DNA of 64,000 bases, taken from assembly GCA_017458845.1 (NCBI GenBank), contig JAFSZY010000059.1, positions 1-64,000 of the forward strand, given 5' to 3'. How positions within the stretch are numbered: position 1 is the stretch's first letter; every line of letters begins with the position of its first letter. The translations under genes were made by a program, and so were the position numbers. The stretch is from Ruminococcus sp. (GTDB taxonomy: Bacteria; Bacillota; Clostridia; Oscillospirales; Acutalibacteraceae). Shown in pieces: positions 45,469 through 54,096 of this stretch. The notes under the pieces were generated by a model that made no database searches, was not told where the DNA came from, and saw only the letters and a list, made by a program, of their open reading frames with translations.

Positions 45469-46518
45469 ATGATGAATAAATTCCGAAACAAGCAGGCGAT
45501 TGTCGAGTTCATATTCGCGGCGACAATTATCACAGCCGTTTTACTGTGGGGCAAGGAATGCTCACAGGGAGCGCTCAAAGGGATATACTTTTGCGCGGAG
45601 GTTCTGGTGCCCTCTATTTTCCCTTTTATGATAATTTCCGTGTTTATCGCCGAGAGCGGTTTATCCGAAAAGCTGGGAAAGCTCAGCGGAAATATTTGCC
45701 CGAAATTATTCGGAGTTTCAAGGAATTTATCCGCGGTAATAATAATGAGTATGATAGGAGGATATCCCGTCGGGGCGAGGGGGATTTCGGCGCTCTATGA
45801 AAACGGAAAGATAAACAAAAGCGACGCTGTAAAGGCGGCATATTTCGCGGTCGGAGCGGGTCCCGGGTTTTTGATTACATATGTCGGCGTTAGTTTGCTG
45901 GCCAGTCGCGAGACAGGCTTGTGCTTGCTCACCGCGCAAATACTGTCAGTCATAATTATCGGTGTTCTGAATAAATTTATTATCACTGAAAAGGATGGGT
46001 ATAATTCTAATATAGAATTATGCAAAACCTTTCCCTCCTTTACGTCAGCGGTTACCAAATCGGTGATAAGCTCCGCGTACGGTATGCTTGAAATGTGCGG
46101 AATGGTTGTGGCTTTTTCGGCGGTTATCGGCATAGCGGAGAAACATTTTTCTGACAATACAGTATATCTGAACGTAGCTCTGGAAGTGACGGCAGCGTGC
46201 AATCTGCTCGCCGAGAACAACAATGTTATCTTAATCGCTTTCGCGACAGGGTTTGGCGGATTATGCGTTCATTTTCAAATCTTTACCGCCTTGAAAAAAA
46301 TCAAAATAAATAAGGTATTATTTTTCGTTTATAGAATTATACAAGGGCTGTTGACCGCCCTGTTTACATTTATATTTATTAACATCTTCAATATCAGCTT
46401 GCCCGTGTTTTCGAGCGTCAAGGCACCGCTGAATCTCAGCCTCAGCACTTCGGCGATCGGCAGCGCGCTTCTGATACTCTGCGCGGTGAGCTTTATATAC
46501 AGCATTAAGAAACTTTAG
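45469..46518 (+). CDS. ylbJ: Sporulation integral membrane protein YlbJ
   Basis: A 349-residue polytopic membrane protein of the YlbJ (nucleoside recognition/Gate domain) family, with about nine membrane segments. The typical conserved segments are VLVPSIFPFMIISVFI, MIGGYPVGARGISALYENG and YFAVGAGPGFLITYVG. In Bacillus it is a sigma-E dependent sporulation protein; its solute, if it transports one, is unknown. A ribosome site AAAGGTG precedes the ATG. asnB starts 12 bp downstream and could be cotranscribed. Confidence 0.92.
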   Translation: MMNKFRNKQAIVEFIFAATIITAVLLWGKECSQGALKGIYFCAEVLVPSIFPFMIISVFIAESGLSEKLGKLSGNICPKLFGVSRNLSAVIIMSMIGGYPVGARGISALYENGKINKSDAVKAAYFAVGAGPGFLITYVGVSLLASRETGLCLLTAQILSVIIIGVLNKFIITEKDGYNSNIELCKTFPSFTSAVTKSVISSAYGMLEMCGMVVAFSAVIGIAEKHFSDNTVYLNVALEVTAACNLLAENNNVILIAFATGFGGLCVHFQIFTALKKIKINKVLFFVYRIIQGLLTALFTFIFINIFNISLPVFSSVKAPLNLSLSTSAIGSALLILCAVSFIYSIKKL

Positions 46519-46529
46519 GAGGAATACTT

Positions 46530-48365
46530 ATGTGCGGAATCGCAGGGCTTGTAGACAGGTATGAGGATTTGTCGGAAAAACTGGGGATACTATCGGAAAT
46601 GTCAAAGGCGCTGACACGAAGAGGTCCCGACGAAAACGGTATATTTATCGACCACAATACCGCGCTCATTCACAGGAGACTGGTTGTAATCGATAAGGAT
46701 AACGGAAAACAGCCGATGATGTGCGGAATGAAGAACGAGAAATATGTAATTGTTTATAACGGCGAGCTCTACAACACAGAAGAGCTGAGAGCGGAGCTCA
46801 AAGGAAAAGGATATAAATTCAAAGGACACAGCGACACCGAGGTTGTACTTAAATGCTACATCGAATACGGCGAGAACTGTGCCGAGAAGCTTAACGGTAT
46901 TTTTGCCTTCGCGGTTTACGAAACATACAACAAAAAGCTGTTTATGTGCCGTGACAGAATAGGCGTCAAACCGTTTTATTACAGCGAGTTTGAGACGGGC
47001 ATAGTCTTTGGCTCGGAGATAAAGACGCTGTTAAAAAGCGGAAAAGTAAAACCTGTAATCAATGATGAAGGCTTATACGAAATTTTCTTCTTAGGTCCTG
47101 CCAGCACCCCCGGGAGCGGTGTGTTTAAAAACGTTAAGGAATTATTGCCCGGGGAATACGCGGTATACGAGGGCGGCAGACTCAGAAAAAACCGTTACTT
47201 CAAGCTCGAGGCGAAGGAGTTTGACGACTGCGAGCACAGAGCTATTGAATATGTGCGGTACCTTCTGACTGACGCTGTTGAAAGGCAGCTTGTATCGGAC
47301 GTTCCGTTGTGCTTTTTCCTGTCGGGAGGGCTGGACAGCAGTATCATTGTGCAGACCGCCTCAAATTTCTTTAAAAGAAATAATCTTGATAAAATAACAA
47401 CCTATTCGGTCGAGTATCGGGACAATATGAAGTTCTTTGAAAAGAGCCTTTTTCAGCCCACCGCCGACGTTGAGTTTATTAAGCTGATGAGCGAAAACGC
47501 CGACACTGCGCATACTGAAGTTATTATTGACAATGAACAGCTCGCGGACGCGCTCTACGACAGTGTACTCGCGCGGGACTTGCCCGGGTATGTGGACGTT
47601 GACAGCTCGCTGCTGCTGTTCTGCAAGGAGATAAAGGAGAACTACACAGTCGCGCTGTCAGGCGAATGCGCCGATGAGCTGTTCGGCGGATACCCCTGGT
47701 ATCACAACAAGGACATACTTTTTGAGGATTGTTTCCCTTGGTCGCGCTCACAGGATATTCGCAGGAGTATACTCAAAGACGGAGTCCTGCCCAAGGGCGA
47801 GGAGTATGTACGCGAAAAATACCTCGACACAATAACATCCGCCGACAAACTCCGCTCCGACAGCAAGCTGAACGCCAGAATGAGAGAGATGTTCAACCTC
47901 AATTACTACTGGTTTATGCAGTGCTTGCTTGAGAGAAAAGACAGGTGCAGTATGTACAGCGGACTTGAGGTCAGAGTACCTTTCTGTGACTACAGAATCG
48001 TTGAGTACGCGTACAATATGCCGTGGGAGATTAAGGCGTACAAAGGCAGGGAGAAAGGGATAGTCAGAAAAGCGTTTGAGGATATACTCCCCTATGATAT
48101 CGTGTGGCGAAAGAAAAGCCCGTACCCGAAAACTCACAATCCCGAATACACAAGGATATGCGCGCAAAGAGTGATGGACATAATGAAAAGAAAAACGCCC
48201 CTGACGGAACTGCTCAGCGAAAAGGGCGTTATGGAGATAATCAACAACCCCGAGGGTATAAGCTCGCCGTGGTACGGACAGCTTATGAAAGCCCCGCAGA
48301 TATTGGCATATATAATCGAGCTCGACTACTGGTTCAGGGAATATAAAGTGGATATAGAGAGCTAG
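46530..48365 (+). CDS. asnB: Asparagine synthase (glutamine-hydrolysing)
   Basis: A 611-residue AsnB. The N-terminal class II glutaminase uses Cys2 (MCGIAGLVD) and shows RRGPDENG and YNGELYN; the C-terminal synthetase domain carries the PP-loop SGGLDSS near residue 270 and SGECADELFGGYPWY. It makes asparagine from aspartate, ATP and glutamine in the cytoplasm. Some close homologues act in wall or natural-product amidation, but the residues visible fit a standard AsnB. A perfect AGGAGG site precedes the ATG. It follows ylbJ by 12 bp. Confidence 0.95.
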   Translation: MCGIAGLVDRYEDLSEKLGILSEMSKALTRRGPDENGIFIDHNTALIHRRLVVIDKDNGKQPMMCGMKNEKYVIVYNGELYNTEELRAELKGKGYKFKGHSDTEVVLKCYIEYGENCAEKLNGIFAFAVYETYNKKLFMCRDRIGVKPFYYSEFETGIVFGSEIKTLLKSGKVKPVINDEGLYEIFFLGPASTPGSGVFKNVKELLPGEYAVYEGGRLRKNRYFKLEAKEFDDCEHRAIEYVRYLLTDAVERQLVSDVPLCFFLSGGLDSSIIVQTASNFFKRNNLDKITTYSVEYRDNMKFFEKSLFQPTADVEFIKLMSENADTAHTEVIIDNEQLADALYDSVLARDLPGYVDVDSSLLLFCKEIKENYTVALSGECADELFGGYPWYHNKDILFEDCFPWSRSQDIRRSILKDGVLPKGEEYVREKYLDTITSADKLRSDSKLNARMREMFNLNYYWFMQCLLERKDRCSMYSGLEVRVPFCDYRIVEYAYNMPWEIKAYKGREKGIVRKAFEDILPYDIVWRKKSPYPKTHNPEYTRICAQRVMDIMKRKTPLTELLSEKGVMEIINNPEGISSPWYGQLMKAPQILAYIIELDYWFREYKVDIES

Positions 48366-48385
48366 AAAAGTTAACGTTTCCGTTC

Positions 48386-48567
48386 GCGTAGGGACAGCTC
48401 TTCGCGGCTGTCCGTTATCCCCACCGGGTAATGTCATTAACTTAAGAAATAATAAAATATTTCCCGTAGGGGCGTCCGTCTCGGGCGCCCTATCGTTTCG
48501 ACTTGGTCGAAAGGAAATCATTATAACAATACATACGTTTAGGGATACCGAGACGGTATCCCCTACG
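48386..48567. repeat. Cluster of three family A palindromes after asnB
   Basis: Three hairpins sharing a CGTAGGG lead-in: GGACAGC...GCTGTCC (about 48386-48414), GGGGCG TCC...GGGCGCCC (48465-48492) and TTTAGGGATACC...GGTATCCCC (48538-48567). A further partial family B hairpin (CCTCCCAATGGAGGG) follows near 48583. The 276-bp gap between asnB and the PAP2 gene holds no recognised gene. Confidence 0.65.
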
Positions 48568-48641
48568 GAGATCTTCTTACTCCTCCCAATGGAGGGCTTG
48601 AATAAGAACATTGTCTGTGATAGAATACTCTCGGTGATAGT

Positions 48642-49139
48642 ATGACTAAATCACGTTATGACAGAATTGAAAAGTTTTTTCGAAATCACGAAAAGATATA
48701 TTTCCTTTTGAGAATTATACACAAATACGCTTCCTATCCTGTTTTTGTTTTGTATCCGTTTTTGCTTATATATATGATATGGAACAAAAGGGCTGCGGAG
48801 TCCGTAAAAATATTTGTTATTCCCGCGGTGACTTTTATCGCGGTCACGCTGCTCAGACTTATTATCAACAGAGCAAGGCCGTATGAGGTTCTGGACATAA
48901 ACCCGCTTATTAAAAAAAGCAAAAGCGGGCAGAGCTTCCCCAGCCGCCACGCGGCGAGCGTGTTCATCATCGCAATAGCGTTTTTGTATGTAAACATTTA
49001 CGCGGGTATCGCGCTGCTGATACTCGGCGTTTTGATGTGCGTATCGAGGGTGTTGGCGGGCGTGCACTTTGTGTCCGACGTTGTTGTCGGCGCGGCGTTC
49101 TCGATTATACTCGGTGTGTTTGGATTTTTCATTATATAA
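48642..49139 (+). CDS. PAP2-family membrane phosphatase
   Basis: A 165-residue membrane protein with about four or five membrane segments and the three phosphatase motifs of the PAP2 superfamily: NRARPYE (C1, KxxxxxxRP type), PSRHAAS (C2, usually PSGH; here Arg replaces Gly) and SRVLAGVHFVSDVVVG (C3). Members dephosphorylate lipid phosphates such as undecaprenyl pyrophosphate, phosphatidic acid or phosphatidylglycerol phosphate. Its substrate is unknown. It is a single-gene unit ended by the hairpin at 49146-49175. Confidence 0.88.
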   Translation: MTKSRYDRIEKFFRNHEKIYFLLRIIHKYASYPVFVLYPFLLIYMIWNKRAAESVKIFVIPAVTFIAVTLLRLIINRARPYEVLDINPLIKKSKSGQSFPSRHAASVFIIAIAFLYVNIYAGIALLILGVLMCVSRVLAGVHFVSDVVVGAAFSIILGVFGFFII

Positions 49140-49145
49140 TTATAG

Positions 49146-49175
49146 GAGCTGTCGCAATTTTGCGGCAGTTCTTTT
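49146..49175 (+). terminator. Terminator of the PAP2 gene
   Basis: A 10-bp stem GAGCTGTCGC/GCGGCAGTTC (with G-U pairs), followed by TTTTATTTT. Confidence 0.85.
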
Positions 49176-49205
49176 ATTTTGCGCAAGATAGTAAACCTAT
49201 TTCGC

Positions 49206-49270
49206 AAGTGGACCCTCTCCCGTCCAAATCGCTTTTGAGCGATTTGTCCACCCTCCCCCAAGGGAGGGCT
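49206..49270. repeat. Repeat family B element before the adhE operon
   Basis: GTGGACCCTCTCCCGTC, hairpin CAAATCGC...GCGATTTG, then GTCCACC (pairing with the first bases) and CCTCCCCCAAGGGAGG. It is the same architecture as at 28511-28653 and 28823-28872. Confidence 0.65.
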
Positions 49271-49302
49271 TAGCTTTCAGCCAATCATTCATTTTAGAAA
49301 GA

Positions 49303-49331
49303 TTGACAAAAAATTAACAATGTGATAATAT
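49303..49331 (+). promoter_or_regulatory. Promoter and candidate Rex operator of the lipoprotein-adhE operon
   Basis: TTGACA, a 17-nt spacer and TAATAT with TG before it. The overlapping 18-mer TTGACAAAAAATTAACAA (49303-49320) matches the Rex consensus TTGTTAAnnnnTTAACAA at 12 of 14 positions with a perfect right half. adhE is a classic Rex target, which supports the call. Confidence 0.65.
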
Positions 49332-49409
49332 GCATTAAAAGCTATACAAACGCAAACCGATATGATATACTGATTTTATGATATATTTTTATATAAAGTG
49401 GTGATTATT

Positions 49410-50108
49410 ATGAAAAAAATAACAGCAATTATACTTATCGCAACGCTTCTGTTCACCGTTATAGTGTTCAGCGCGTGCAATTGTTCCTCATCGGATTCGA
49501 CAGTGTCAATTCAGTCCACCACCGCGCCCGCTCTCAGAGATGAGTACGGTGTAGGTTTTAAGCTCAACGGCGACGGCACACTCGCGGTTTCGTCGTATGA
49601 CGGCGAGGACAAGGATGTAAGTATTCCGATTGACTTTGAGAACAAAGTAGTGAAGAACATCGCCCAAAGCGCGTTCAAGGGCTCTGATATAGAAAGCGTC
49701 ACTATGCCTGACGGTATGAAGGAGATTGGCGGATACGCTTTTGCTCTGTGCAAAAAGCTGAATATTGTAAACATAGACGAAGGTGTTACAACAATCGGCG
49801 ACAACGCGTTTTTCGCTACATTCGCTTTGACTGAAGTTGAGCTTCCCGAAACTCTTAAAACTATCGGGATAAACGCTTTCAACGCCTCGGGCATTGAGGA
49901 AATAATTATTCCTAAAAAAGTTAAAAGCATAGACAGCTTCGCTTTCGCGGACTGTAACTCGCTGACTAAAATTACAGTATTGGGCAAAGATACTAAAGTC
50001 GCTGACAACGCGTTCAAGACGGGCGCGAAAACAAAGGTTATCGCTCCCAAAGGCTCCTCAGCGATTAAAGCGGCTAAAAAGTGCAAGCTCTCTTATGTTG
50101 AGAAATAA
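49410..50108 (+). CDS. Lipoprotein with BspA-like leucine-rich repeats
   Basis: A 232-residue protein. The ATG at 49410 follows GTGGTGA. A lipoprotein signal is present: a hydrophobic stretch then VFSACNCSS, with lipid-modified Cys near residue 23. The mature part consists of BspA/LRR_5-type leucine-rich repeats (IESVTMPDGMKEIGGYAF, LTEVELPETLKTIGINAF), so it is likely an extracytoplasmic binding protein held by lipid. It lies between a Rex-like promoter and adhE (17 bp upstream of it), so it is probably cotranscribed with adhE. A redox link to a surface protein is odd and may be chance. Confidence 0.82.
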   Translation: MKKITAIILIATLLFTVIVFSACNCSSSDSTVSIQSTTAPALRDEYGVGFKLNGDGTLAVSSYDGEDKDVSIPIDFENKVVKNIAQSAFKGSDIESVTMPDGMKEIGGYAFALCKKLNIVNIDEGVTTIGDNAFFATFALTEVELPETLKTIGINAFNASGIEEIIIPKKVKSIDSFAFADCNSLTKITVLGKDTKVADNAFKTGAKTKVIAPKGSSAIKAAKKCKLSYVEK

Positions 50109-50125
50109 AACGGAGGTCTATTATT

Positions 50126-52750
50126 ATGGCTAAAGAATACCCGATTATTGACGGCGTTCCCGCTCTCGAAGCGGCGCTCAAAAGAGTCAGAGCGGCTCAG
50201 GAAAAGTTCGCCGGATACACACAGGAACAGGTAGACAAAATCTTCCTTGCCGCCGCCACCGCCGCAAATCAGGCGAGAATCCCGCTCGCCAAAATGGCGG
50301 TAGAGGAAACGGGAATGGGTATAGTTGAGGACAAGGTTATCAAGAACCACTACGCCTCAGAATACATCTATAACAAATACCGCGACTCAAAAACCTGCGG
50401 CGTAATTGAGAGAAACGAAGCTATGGGCACCACGAGAATTGCGGAACCCATAGGCGTTATCGGCGCAGTTATCCCCACAACCAACCCGACTTCTACGGCG
50501 ATTTTCAAGTGTCTTATCTCGCTTAAAACAAGAAACGGAATCATCATCTCCCCTCACCCGAGAGCAAAGAAAAGCACAATCGAGGCATCAAAGATTGTCC
50601 TCGAAGCCGCTGTTAAGGCGGGAGCTCCCGAGGGGATTATTGCTTGGATTGACAAGCCCTCGCTCGAAATGACAAATATGGTAATGAGTGAGGCAGACAC
50701 CATTCTCGCCACAGGCGGTCCGTCTATGGTTAAGGCGGCGTACTCCAGCGGAAAACCCGCTCTGGGCGTAGGAGCTGGAAACGCTTCGGCTATCATTGAC
50801 AAGAGCGCTGATATCACGGTCGCGGTAAACTCCATCATTCACTCAAAGACCTTTGACAACGGTATGATTTGCGCCACGGAGCAGACAATCATTGCCGAGG
50901 AAAGCATATATGACGCTGTAAAGACTGAGTTTACAAAACGCGGATGTTACTTCCTGAACGACGAGGAAGCCGACAAAATCAGAAAAACTATGATGATTAA
51001 CGGCGCGCTGAACGCCAAGATTGTAGGTCAGCGTCCGGTAACTATAGCGAAAATGGCGGGCTTTGATATTCCCGCGGACACGAAGGTTATAATCGGCGAA
51101 GCTGAGAACACAGATACGGACGAGGCTTTCGGTCACGAGAAGCTCACCACTATCCTCGGTATGTACAAGTCAAAGGACTTTTCCGACTCGCTTGACATAG
51201 CTGAGACGCTCCTCAACAACAACGGCGGTCTGGGTCACACCTCGGTGCTTTGGATAGACAACGTAAACGAGCGTGAAAAGCTCGACGAGTTCGCTAACAG
51301 AATGAAGACCTGCCGCCTTATTGTGAACACTCCCTCTTCGCTCGGCGGTATCGGCGACATCTACAACTTTGACTTTACGCCTTCGCTTACACTCGGCTGC
51401 GGCTCCTGGGGCGGCAACTCAATAAGCGAAAACGTAGGCTGCAAGCACTTGCTCAACATTAAGACTGTCGCTGAGAGGAGAGAAAATATGCTTTGGTTCA
51501 AGGCTCCCGAAAAGGTTTATATAAAGGAAGGCTGTATCCCCGTAGCCATAAAGGAGCTCGGGGAGGAAATGAACAAGAAAAAAGCCTTTATTGTAACAGA
51601 TGAGTTTCTATACAACAACGGCTATACAAAATGTGTTACAGACGAGCTCGACAAAATGGGCATAACCCATACCACATTCTTTGACGTTCAGCCCGACCCG
51701 ACGCTCAAAAGCGCCAAGGAAGGCGCCAAGGCTATGGCGGCATTTAGTCCCGATGTGATTATCGCTATCGGCGGCGGCTCCGCTATGGACGCGGGCAAGA
51801 TTATGTGGGTTCTTTACGAGCACCCCGAGGTTGACTTTGCCGATATGGCTATGCGTTTCTCTGACATAAGAAAGAGAGTCTACAAGTTCCCGCATATGGG
51901 CGACAAGGCTTACTTCGTCGCTATACCGACATCCTCCGGAACAGGCTCGGAGGTCACACCGTTCGCGGTTATTACCGACGAAAACGACGGCACAAAGTAT
52001 CCCCTCGCCGACTACGAGCTTATGCCCGATATGGCGATTGTTGACGCTGATATGATGATGTCGGGTCCAAAGGGACTGACAGCCGCTTCGGGTATAGACG
52101 CAGTATCTCACGCGCTGGAGGCTATCGCTTCAATGCTGGCTACAGACTTCACAGACAGCCTCGCCGAAAGAGCTCTAAAAGTTATTTTCGAGTATCTGCC
52201 CGCTTGCTACGACAACGGACAGAATGAACCTGTCGCTCGCGAAAAGGTTGCTCACGCGGCTACTATGGCGGGTATGGCGTTCGCCAACGCGTTCCTGGGT
52301 GTATGCCACTCAATGGCTCACAAGCTTGGAGCTTTCCACCACATCGCTCACGGCGTGGCAAACGCTCTCATGCTGGAGTATGTAATCCGCTTCAACGCTG
52401 CTGAGGTTCCGGCCAAGATGGGAACATTCCCGCAATACGCGTACCCTCATACTAAAGAAAAATACGCTGAAGCCGCGCGTTACTTGGGCTTTGGCGGCAA
52501 GGATGATGACGAGAGCGTCGAGAACCTTATCAAGGCTGTCAACGATCTAAAAGCCCGCGTCGGTATCAAGGAAACAATCCGCGACTACGGCGTGGACGAA
52601 AAGTACTTCCTTGATACTCTTGACGCTATGGTTGAGCAGGCGTTTGACGACCAGTGCACAGGCGCTAACCCGAGATATCCGCTTATGAGCGAAATCAAGG
52701 AAATGTACCTCAAGGCGTACTACGGCAAGGATTACAAGGAGGCGAAGTGA
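50126..52750 (+). CDS. adhE: Bifunctional acetaldehyde-CoA/alcohol dehydrogenase
   Basis: An 874-residue AdhE of normal length, converting acetyl-CoA to ethanol with 2 NADH and forming long helical spirosomes in other bacteria. The N-terminal half is the CoA-acylating aldehyde dehydrogenase (catalytic Cys in DNGMICATEQT). The C-terminal half is the iron-dependent alcohol dehydrogenase (IAIGGGSAMDAGK, PTSSGTGSEVTPF, with His ligands in VCHSMAHKLGAFHHIAHG). An AGGTC-type site precedes the ATG. The gene is the natural Rex target of the window. A kinase-like gene starts 1 bp downstream. Confidence 0.98.
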   Translation: MAKEYPIIDGVPALEAALKRVRAAQEKFAGYTQEQVDKIFLAAATAANQARIPLAKMAVEETGMGIVEDKVIKNHYASEYIYNKYRDSKTCGVIERNEAMGTTRIAEPIGVIGAVIPTTNPTSTAIFKCLISLKTRNGIIISPHPRAKKSTIEASKIVLEAAVKAGAPEGIIAWIDKPSLEMTNMVMSEADTILATGGPSMVKAAYSSGKPALGVGAGNASAIIDKSADITVAVNSIIHSKTFDNGMICATEQTIIAEESIYDAVKTEFTKRGCYFLNDEEADKIRKTMMINGALNAKIVGQRPVTIAKMAGFDIPADTKVIIGEAENTDTDEAFGHEKLTTILGMYKSKDFSDSLDIAETLLNNNGGLGHTSVLWIDNVNEREKLDEFANRMKTCRLIVNTPSSLGGIGDIYNFDFTPSLTLGCGSWGGNSISENVGCKHLLNIKTVAERRENMLWFKAPEKVYIKEGCIPVAIKELGEEMNKKKAFIVTDEFLYNNGYTKCVTDELDKMGITHTTFFDVQPDPTLKSAKEGAKAMAAFSPDVIIAIGGGSAMDAGKIMWVLYEHPEVDFADMAMRFSDIRKRVYKFPHMGDKAYFVAIPTSSGTGSEVTPFAVITDENDGTKYPLADYELMPDMAIVDADMMMSGPKGLTAASGIDAVSHALEAIASMLATDFTDSLAERALKVIFEYLPACYDNGQNEPVAREKVAHAATMAGMAFANAFLGVCHSMAHKLGAFHHIAHGVANALMLEYVIRFNAAEVPAKMGTFPQYAYPHTKEKYAEAARYLGFGGKDDDESVENLIKAVNDLKARVGIKETIRDYGVDEKYFLDTLDAMVEQAFDDQCTGANPRYPLMSEIKEMYLKAYYGKDYKEAK

Positions 52751-52751
52751 T

Positions 52752-53504
52752 ATGAAGCTTGACAACATCATTTATGAAACAAAGGGCAAAAAGATTTATC
52801 GCGACGGCGATAAGGCTATAAAGGTTTTTGACGAAAGTTTTTCTAAAGCAGCCGTCCTGAATGAAGCTCTCAATCAGGCGAGAGTTGAGGAAATCGGCAC
52901 CATAAAAATTCCTAAAATCCACGAGGTTACAAAGGTTGACGGCAAATGGGCGATTGTATCCGACTTTATCGAAGGCAAGACTCTCAGTAAACTTATTGAG
53001 GAGAATCCCGATAAGCTTGACGAATACATCGACAAGTTTGTAGACATTCAGATTTCCATTCTGGCTGAGCGCGCCCCCCTGCTGACGGACTTACGCGATA
53101 AAATGCAGAAGAAAATCAGCGCGTCAGACCTTGACGCTACCGTGCGCTATGAGCTTCACAACCGCGTAAACGGTATGAAGAAGCACAACAAGGTTTGCCA
53201 CGGCGACTTTGTCCCCAGTAATGTAATAATCACACCTGCGGGCGACGCTTATATCATTGACTGGGCGCACGTCACTCAGGGCAACGGCGCTGCCGACGCG
53301 GCGAGAACTTACCTTATGCTGACGCTTGACGGCAAAAAAGAGATGGCTGAAAAATACCTCAACACATATTGCCGCAAAACAGACACAGCGAAACAGCTTG
53401 TACAAAGCTGGATGCCTATCGTAGCGGCGTCGCAGTCTGTTAAAGGTATTCCCGAGGAGAGGGAACTTTTGATGAGCTGGGCAAATATCGCCGAATTTGT
53501 ATAA
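52752..53504 (+). CDS. Aminoglycoside-phosphotransferase-like small kinase
   Basis: A 250-residue protein of the protein-kinase-like/APH superfamily. Catalytic motifs: a Lys in the N-lobe (KAIKVFDE), HGDFVPSNVI (catalytic Asp and Asn), and IIDWAHV as the metal-binding Asp. Such enzymes phosphorylate small molecules (sugars, aminoglycosides, amino sugars, choline) or sometimes proteins; the substrate is not readable. It follows the adhE stop by 1 bp, so it is translationally coupled to adhE. A role tied to fermentation or its metabolites is inferred only from this. Confidence 0.75.
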   Translation: MKLDNIIYETKGKKIYRDGDKAIKVFDESFSKAAVLNEALNQARVEEIGTIKIPKIHEVTKVDGKWAIVSDFIEGKTLSKLIEENPDKLDEYIDKFVDIQISILAERAPLLTDLRDKMQKKISASDLDATVRYELHNRVNGMKKHNKVCHGDFVPSNVIITPAGDAYIIDWAHVTQGNGAADAARTYLMLTLDGKKEMAEKYLNTYCRKTDTAKQLVQSWMPIVAASQSVKGIPEERELLMSWANIAEFV

Positions 53505-53535
53505 GATATAACAGGTAAATTATTAATAAAACAAG

Positions 53536-53571
53536 ACTCCCGGGCATATAATATGCTTGGGAGTTGTTTTT
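53536..53571 (+). terminator. Terminator or attenuator hairpin directly ahead of tspO
   Basis: ACTCCC/GGGAGT arms with an inner GCATA/TATGC pairing, then TTGTTTTT. It ends the adhE transcript. Its right arm GGGAG is also the only ribosome site for tspO, so the hairpin would both stop transcription and hide that site. Confidence 0.75.
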
Positions 53572-54060
53572 ATGAGATTAGTACACAACATAGATTTCAA
53601 GAAACTCGCAATCAGCTGCGCTATAAGTCTGGGAGTCGGAGCGCTTTCCGCTGTTATATCAATGCCGGGAATGGAAAATTTTGATAAAGCGGCAAAGCCG
53701 CCGCTCACACCGCCTTCGTGGCTATTCCCCATCGTGTGGACTATTCTGTTCCTGCTAATGGGTATTTCCGCCTATCTGGTATATACCGACAAATACTCAA
53801 GTCCCGATGAACGCAAGCGCGCGCTGTGGATTTACGGGGCGCAGCTGGCAGTGAACTTCTTCTGGCCGATTGTTTTCTTCAACCTTTCGGCGTATTTCTT
53901 AGCGTTTTTGTGGATTATCGCTCTGCTTGTATTAGTAATTATTATGACAAGAAAATTCTACGCAATAAGCCCCATAGCCGGAGCTATTCAGATACCGTAT
54001 ATTATCTGGACGGCTTTCGCGACATATCTTACCTTCGGGGTATTTGTGATGAATATGTAA
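53572..54060 (+). CDS. tspO: TspO/MBR family membrane protein
   Basis: A 162-residue five-helix membrane protein of the TspO (tryptophan-rich sensory protein) family. It is rich in Trp, with segments PSWLFPIVWTILFLLMGI and QLAVNFFWPIVFF typical of the family. TspO binds porphyrins and cholesterol-like ligands and has been linked to stress responses and tetrapyrrole turnover. The ATG at 53572 is preceded by GGGAG in the terminator hairpin; an upstream TTG in frame is less likely. It lies at the end of the adhE region. Confidence 0.93.
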   Translation: MRLVHNIDFKKLAISCAISLGVGALSAVISMPGMENFDKAAKPPLTPPSWLFPIVWTILFLLMGISAYLVYTDKYSSPDERKRALWIYGAQLAVNFFWPIVFFNLSAYFLAFLWIIALLVLVIIMTRKFYAISPIAGAIQIPYIIWTAFATYLTFGVFVMNM

Positions 54061-54066
54061 AAGAAT

Positions 54067-54090
54067 AAGGTCGGCAAATCCGCCGACCTT
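54067..54090. terminator. Bidirectional terminator between tspO and the LCP gene
   Basis: A 9-bp stem AAGGTCGGC/GCCGACCTT between convergent genes, followed by short T-rich tracts on each strand. Confidence 0.8.
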
Positions 54091-54096
54091 GTTTCA

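Noticed and set aside
48386..48567. CRISPR array
   Set aside because: The palindromes are not regularly spaced, differ in their arms and have no spacer-like unique units; no cas gene is near.
47748..48611. A 287-codon minus-strand open frame opposite asnB
   Set aside because: asnB is complete and motif-bearing on the other strand; this frame shows no recognisable domain.
49398..50108. GTG start for the lipoprotein
   Set aside because: The ATG at 49410 has GTGGTGA upstream and begins a standard lipoprotein signal; the GTG start would remove the ribosome site.
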